From: Bradyrhizobiaceae bacterium
GTDB lineage: Bacteria; Pseudomonadota; Alphaproteobacteria; Rhizobiales; Xanthobacteraceae
Assembly: GCA_947481685.1 (NCBI GenBank)
Contig: CANKHA010000009.1
Location: forward strand, 1 to 64,000
Direction: 5' to 3'
Length of the DNA: 64,000 bases
Positions 62,159 through 64,000 of this stretch are shown here, in pieces. The position numbers were made by a program, and so were the translations under genes. Numbering within the stretch: position 1 is the stretch's first letter; every line of letters begins with the position of its first letter. The notes under the pieces are model-generated. The model was not told where the DNA came from. It did not search any database and worked only from the letters and a program-made list of their open reading frames with translations.

Positions 62159-63595
62159 ATGGGTCGGCGCGGCATGCGCGCCGCGCGGGAGTTCGCTTTG
62201 GCCTTCATCGGCGCCGAAAACACACCACCGTCGCGCACCTCGCTCGCAGGTTTGATCGCGCTGGCGAAGTCGTGGGTGTTCGACACCAGCGAAACCTCGC
62301 GTACGCGCCGCGTCGTAGGCACTGCTTTTCTCATTCGTGTCGGCGGCGCTGTGCTCGCTTATGGCTCGCAGATTCTGTTCGCGCTTTGGATGGGCACCTT
62401 TCAGTTCGGCGTTTACGTCTATGTCTGGACCTGGGTCACGCTGTTGACCGGCCTGATCGATCTCGGCATGAACGCTGCCTCACAGCGCTTCATTCCCGAG
62501 TATACCCACCGCAAAGACCTTGAACGTCTCCGCGGTTTTCAAAACGGCAGCCGTTGGCTTGCGCTCGCCTTGTCCTCCAGCGCGGCTATCGTCGGCGTGC
62601 TGGCAGTGACGGAATTGGCGCCGTGGTTCAACGACTATGAGCTGATGCCGCTTTACATCGCCTGCGCTGCGTTGCCGATGTCCGGCATATTGCAGGTGCA
62701 AAGCGGCATCACGCGCGCCCACAACTGGGTGAACCTGGCGCAGCTGCCGACCTATGTCTTCCGCCAGCTCCTGATGATCGGTGCGATGGGTGTGGTCTAC
62801 TTCACCGCATTTCCCACCGACGCCGTGACTGCGACCGTGATCTCGACGGCGTCCGTGTGGGTCGTAGCCATCGGTCAGTTCCTGGTGCTGAACAAGAAAC
62901 TGGCAGAGAAAACCGAGCCAGGTCCAAAAAAATACGAGATCAAAACCTGGCTCGCCACGTCGCTGCCGATGGTGACGGTGGAAGGCTTCTATCTGCTGCT
63001 GACCTATAGCAGCGTGCTGATGCTGCAGATTTTCCAGAGCCCGAAGGAGATCGCGGTTTATTACGCGGCAGAGAAGACGATGGCGCTGGTTGCTTTCGTG
63101 CATTACTCGGTGGCGCAGAGCACCGCGCACAAGTTCAGCCACTACCATGTCTCCGGTGACCGCGCATCGCTCTCGTCCACGCTGGATCACGCCATCAAGC
63201 TCACCTTCTGGCCGTCACTGGCCGCGACCGCCGTTGTGTTGATCGGCGGCATTCCCTTGCTGTGGCTGTTCGGCCGCGATTTCGTCGCCGGCTATCCGCT
63301 GATGTTCGTCTTCTCCGTCGGGATGTTCGCGCGTGCCGCCGTCGGCCCGCTCGCTACGTTTCTCAACATGGTGGGACAGCAACGCGCCTGCGCCGCGGTC
63401 TTCGCCGGCGCCTTTGGCCTCAACGTCGTCCTGTGCCTCGTGATGATCCCCTGGTTGGGCACCATGGGTGCGGCAATCTCGATGACCACGGCGCTGGTGT
63501 TTGAATCGGCCGCCCTCTTCTTCCTCACCAAGCGTCGCATGGGTCTTCACGGCTTGATCTGGGGCGGCAAGAGCGCGCCGGCTTCCCAGCCATGA
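62159..63595 (+). CDS. Polysaccharide flippase (MATE/MVF superfamily)
   Basis: 478 aa; ATG 62159, weak ribosome site, with ATG 62174 as alternative. About 12-14 membrane segments starting at about residue 52, in the Wzx/RfbX pattern (GTAFLIRVGGAVLAYGSQILFALW; LIDLGMNAASQRFIPEY). Probably moves lipid-linked saccharides across the inner membrane. Overlaps the next gene by ATGA, so both form an operon. Confidence 0.85.
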   Translation: MGRRGMRAAREFALAFIGAENTPPSRTSLAGLIALAKSWVFDTSETSRTRRVVGTAFLIRVGGAVLAYGSQILFALWMGTFQFGVYVYVWTWVTLLTGLIDLGMNAASQRFIPEYTHRKDLERLRGFQNGSRWLALALSSSAAIVGVLAVTELAPWFNDYELMPLYIACAALPMSGILQVQSGITRAHNWVNLAQLPTYVFRQLLMIGAMGVVYFTAFPTDAVTATVISTASVWVVAIGQFLVLNKKLAEKTEPGPKKYEIKTWLATSLPMVTVEGFYLLLTYSSVLMLQIFQSPKEIAVYYAAEKTMALVAFVHYSVAQSTAHKFSHYHVSGDRASLSSTLDHAIKLTFWPSLAATAVVLIGGIPLLWLFGRDFVAGYPLMFVFSVGMFARAAVGPLATFLNMVGQQRACAAVFAGAFGLNVVLCLVMIPWLGTMGAAISMTTALVFESAALFFLTKRRMGLHGLIWGGKSAPASQP

Positions 63596-64000
63596 GCGGC
63601 TTCGACAACGCCACCGCTGCCATCGCATCTGTGCGACGCGCGGCGGCGGCCGACCGTTATTCCGCCATGAGCTTCGATGTCGAATGGCATCCCCTCGCGG
63701 AACTGGCGTTCCTCGCGGATGACTGGCGCATGCTGGCGTCGCGAGCGCTTGAGCCGAACGTCTTCTATGAGCCGGGTTTTGCGCTGGCCGCGGCGCCCCT
63801 GTTCGGAGCAGACGCACGCGCTGCGCTGGTGTGGTCCCGCGCGCCCCGGCAGCTTGTCGGCTTCTTTCCGATGCACGTCGAGCGCCGGCATTACGGCGTT
63901 CCCTTTGCTGTCATGGTGGGCTGGACGCATCCCTATGCGCCACTCGGCACCCCGCTGGTTGACCGCGACATGGCGGAACCGGTCGTCGCGGCATGGATTG
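63592..64000 (+). CDS. BioF2-like/CelD-type acetyltransferase, 5' part (cut by window edge)
   Basis: Open frame of 136 codons to the edge. It starts at ATG 63592 inside the flippase stop (ATGA). The visible part (SFDVEWHPLAELAFLADDWRMLA..NVFYEPGF, LVGFFPMHVERRHYGVP, WTHPYAPLGTPLVDRD) matches the N-terminal half of GNAT proteins of the BioF2-like/CelD group (PF13480), often found with exopolysaccharide genes. This fits coupling to the flippase. The catalytic half lies outside. Confidence 0.75.
   Translation, partial: MSGFDNATAAIASVRRAAAADRYSAMSFDVEWHPLAELAFLADDWRMLASRALEPNVFYEPGFALAAAPLFGADARAALVWSRAPRQLVGFFPMHVERRHYGVPFAVMVGWTHPYAPLGTPLVDRDMAEPVVAAWI

Overview
The window is a 64 kb chromosomal piece of a GC-rich alphaproteobacterium, most likely Hyphomicrobiales (Rhizobiales) in the Bradyrhizobium/Rhodopseudomonas/Xanthobacteraceae neighbourhood. 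Support comes from the 5' end of a 16S gene at the left edge with an alphaproteobacterial sequence, from gene sets typical of that group (metX-metW; chorismate mutase-hisC-tyrA; ftsE-ftsX beside an MJ0042/DUF3426 protein; argH-lptM-lysA facing tlpA; TIGR02302; DUF2125; many Bug/TctC receptors), and from several copies of the palindromic ACCGGT-centred intergenic repeat common in these genomes.

Layout. 0-8 kb: start of an rRNA operon (minus), a divergent M23 peptidase, an orphan Bug receptor, clpB, a MOSC protein and a secreted CHAP-like protein. 8.7-13 kb: metW-metX and a periplasmic quinoprotein alcohol dehydrogenase with its cytochrome c. 13-16 kb: aromatic amino-acid operon. 16-25.6 kb: envelope and division genes (DUF2125, chaC, plsC, YdcF, ftsEX, DUF3426, response regulator, TIGR02302). 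25.7-29.8 kb: lysA, lptM, argH, tlpA. 29.9-36.5 kb: acyl-CoA metabolism set (3-hydroxybutyryl-CoA dehydrogenase, ETF, cobalamin adenosyltransferase, methylsuccinyl-CoA dehydrogenase-like enzyme). 36.7-44.7 kb: chemoreceptor, YihY, hybrid kinase, gluQ, AlkA, esterase, HNH nuclease, dsbB, tRNA-Leu. 44.7-46.8 kb: a second orphan Bug receptor divergent from a TauD/TfdA dioxygenase. 46.8-50.8 kb: the accessory-looking part, with repeat-rich non-coding DNA, an AT-richer DUF3800 gene, a frameshifted beta-propeller gene and an orphan gene with a strong promoter. 50.8-58.7 kb: mntP under a Mn2+ riboswitch, a YqaA protein, a HisE-like protein, an NMT1-type binding protein, a D,D-carboxypeptidase and a FadD-DUF924 fusion. 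58.9-64 kb: a complete tctCBA operon, a flippase and the start of a GNAT-type gene.

Most genes are housekeeping. The points most worth following are the yybP-ykoY riboswitch plus palindrome ahead of mntP, the terminator squeezed directly in front of lysA, the FadD-DUF924 fusion, the quinoprotein with the Asp-x-Asp signature of lanthanide dependence, the frameshifted beta-propeller gene, the nested inverted repeats at the DUF3800 locus, and two convergent gene pairs sharing a TTAA stop palindrome. I found no CRISPR array, insertion sequence, integrase or obvious new multi-gene defence system.
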